Shown here: piece by piece, positions 25,506-25,637 of the stretch
Layout of the letters: each line of letters starts with the position of its first letter
Numbering within the stretch: position 1 is the first letter of the stretch
NCBI GenBank assembly: GCA_003427395.1
Contig: BFEA01000850.1
Coordinates: 359,017 to 384,653 of the forward strand
Source: Chara braunii
Taxonomy: Eukaryota > Streptophyta > Charophyceae > Charales > Characeae
Direction: 5' to 3'
DNA length: 25,637 bases
Made by a program: the position numbers and the translations under genes
The notes under the pieces: model-generated
Database searches by the model: none
Seen by the model: only the letters and a program-made list of their open reading frames with translations
Told to the model about the DNA's origin: nothing

Positions 25506-25637
25506 ACTGCGCTCCTCGCCTTAAAGGTGATTTTACTCCTGGTTCGGATGTATCCGGATCTGGAATACTACACCAAACTATACACTTTGTCATAAATTCG
25601 TTTCAAAATAGTACACACAATAATGTACTGTTTTAAC

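Overview
The window looks like nuclear DNA from a plant-lineage eukaryote. Two stretches match the minus strand of plant-type U6 snRNA, there are interstitial TTTAGGG-type telomere-like words, long microsatellites and homopolymers are common, and one gene is interrupted by GT-AG introns. No prokaryotic gene layout is seen. A streptophyte alga or another repeat-rich green lineage would fit, but the species cannot be named from this sequence. N characters at 18,062-18,892 show that the consensus is uncertain there.

Layout. 1-4,900 is repeat and noncoding DNA: two clusters of short hairpins (1,656-1,784 and 3,112-3,297), a compound microsatellite with a 43-G run, and a U6 fragment. 4,919-5,390 is a U6-derived sequence split by a hAT-like miniature transposon (4,986-5,354) with an 8-bp target duplication. 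That transposon itself holds an 86-bp element lying between TA runs. 5,400-6,195 is degenerate telomere-like tandem DNA. 6,196-9,400 shows no gene, only a 162-bp tandem duplication. 9,411-12,150 holds more hAT-like miniature elements whose ends are built from copy-specific short words, plus two more copies of the 86-bp element. 12,801-13,002 is a foldback repeat.

13,459 to the window end is the main object, a compact GC-richer coding cassette on the + strand. Reading frame 1 (15,440-19,632) has an unknown N-terminal domain, a basic low-complexity linker, a ParB/sulfiredoxin-like domain with a GQHN motif, and a region laid out like an N6-adenine/N4-cytosine (beta-class) DNA methyltransferase. 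Reading frame 2 (19,667-23,355) has an unknown N-terminal part, a basic linker, several spliced exons and a C-terminal Ulp1-type cysteine protease with His, Asp, Gln and Cys in place. Four in-frame stop codons interrupt otherwise open frames, and all four could be C-to-T changes, so this copy is probably decayed.

The core of the coding block (15,255-20,483) is free of a 12-16 bp palindrome, consensus TTCGGATNNATCCGAA, but that palindrome occurs at least 18 times with a perfect 12-bp core on either side: 11 in a mosaic of inverted and direct repeats at 13,485-15,254, four inside the second gene, and three in a CT-rich tandem-repeat tail. A ParB-like domain, a DNA-methyltransferase-like domain, a Ulp1 protease and arrays of palindromic sites together suggest an undescribed mobile or selfish element. 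No transposase, integrase, polymerase or capsid gene was recognised, and the outer ends were not found.
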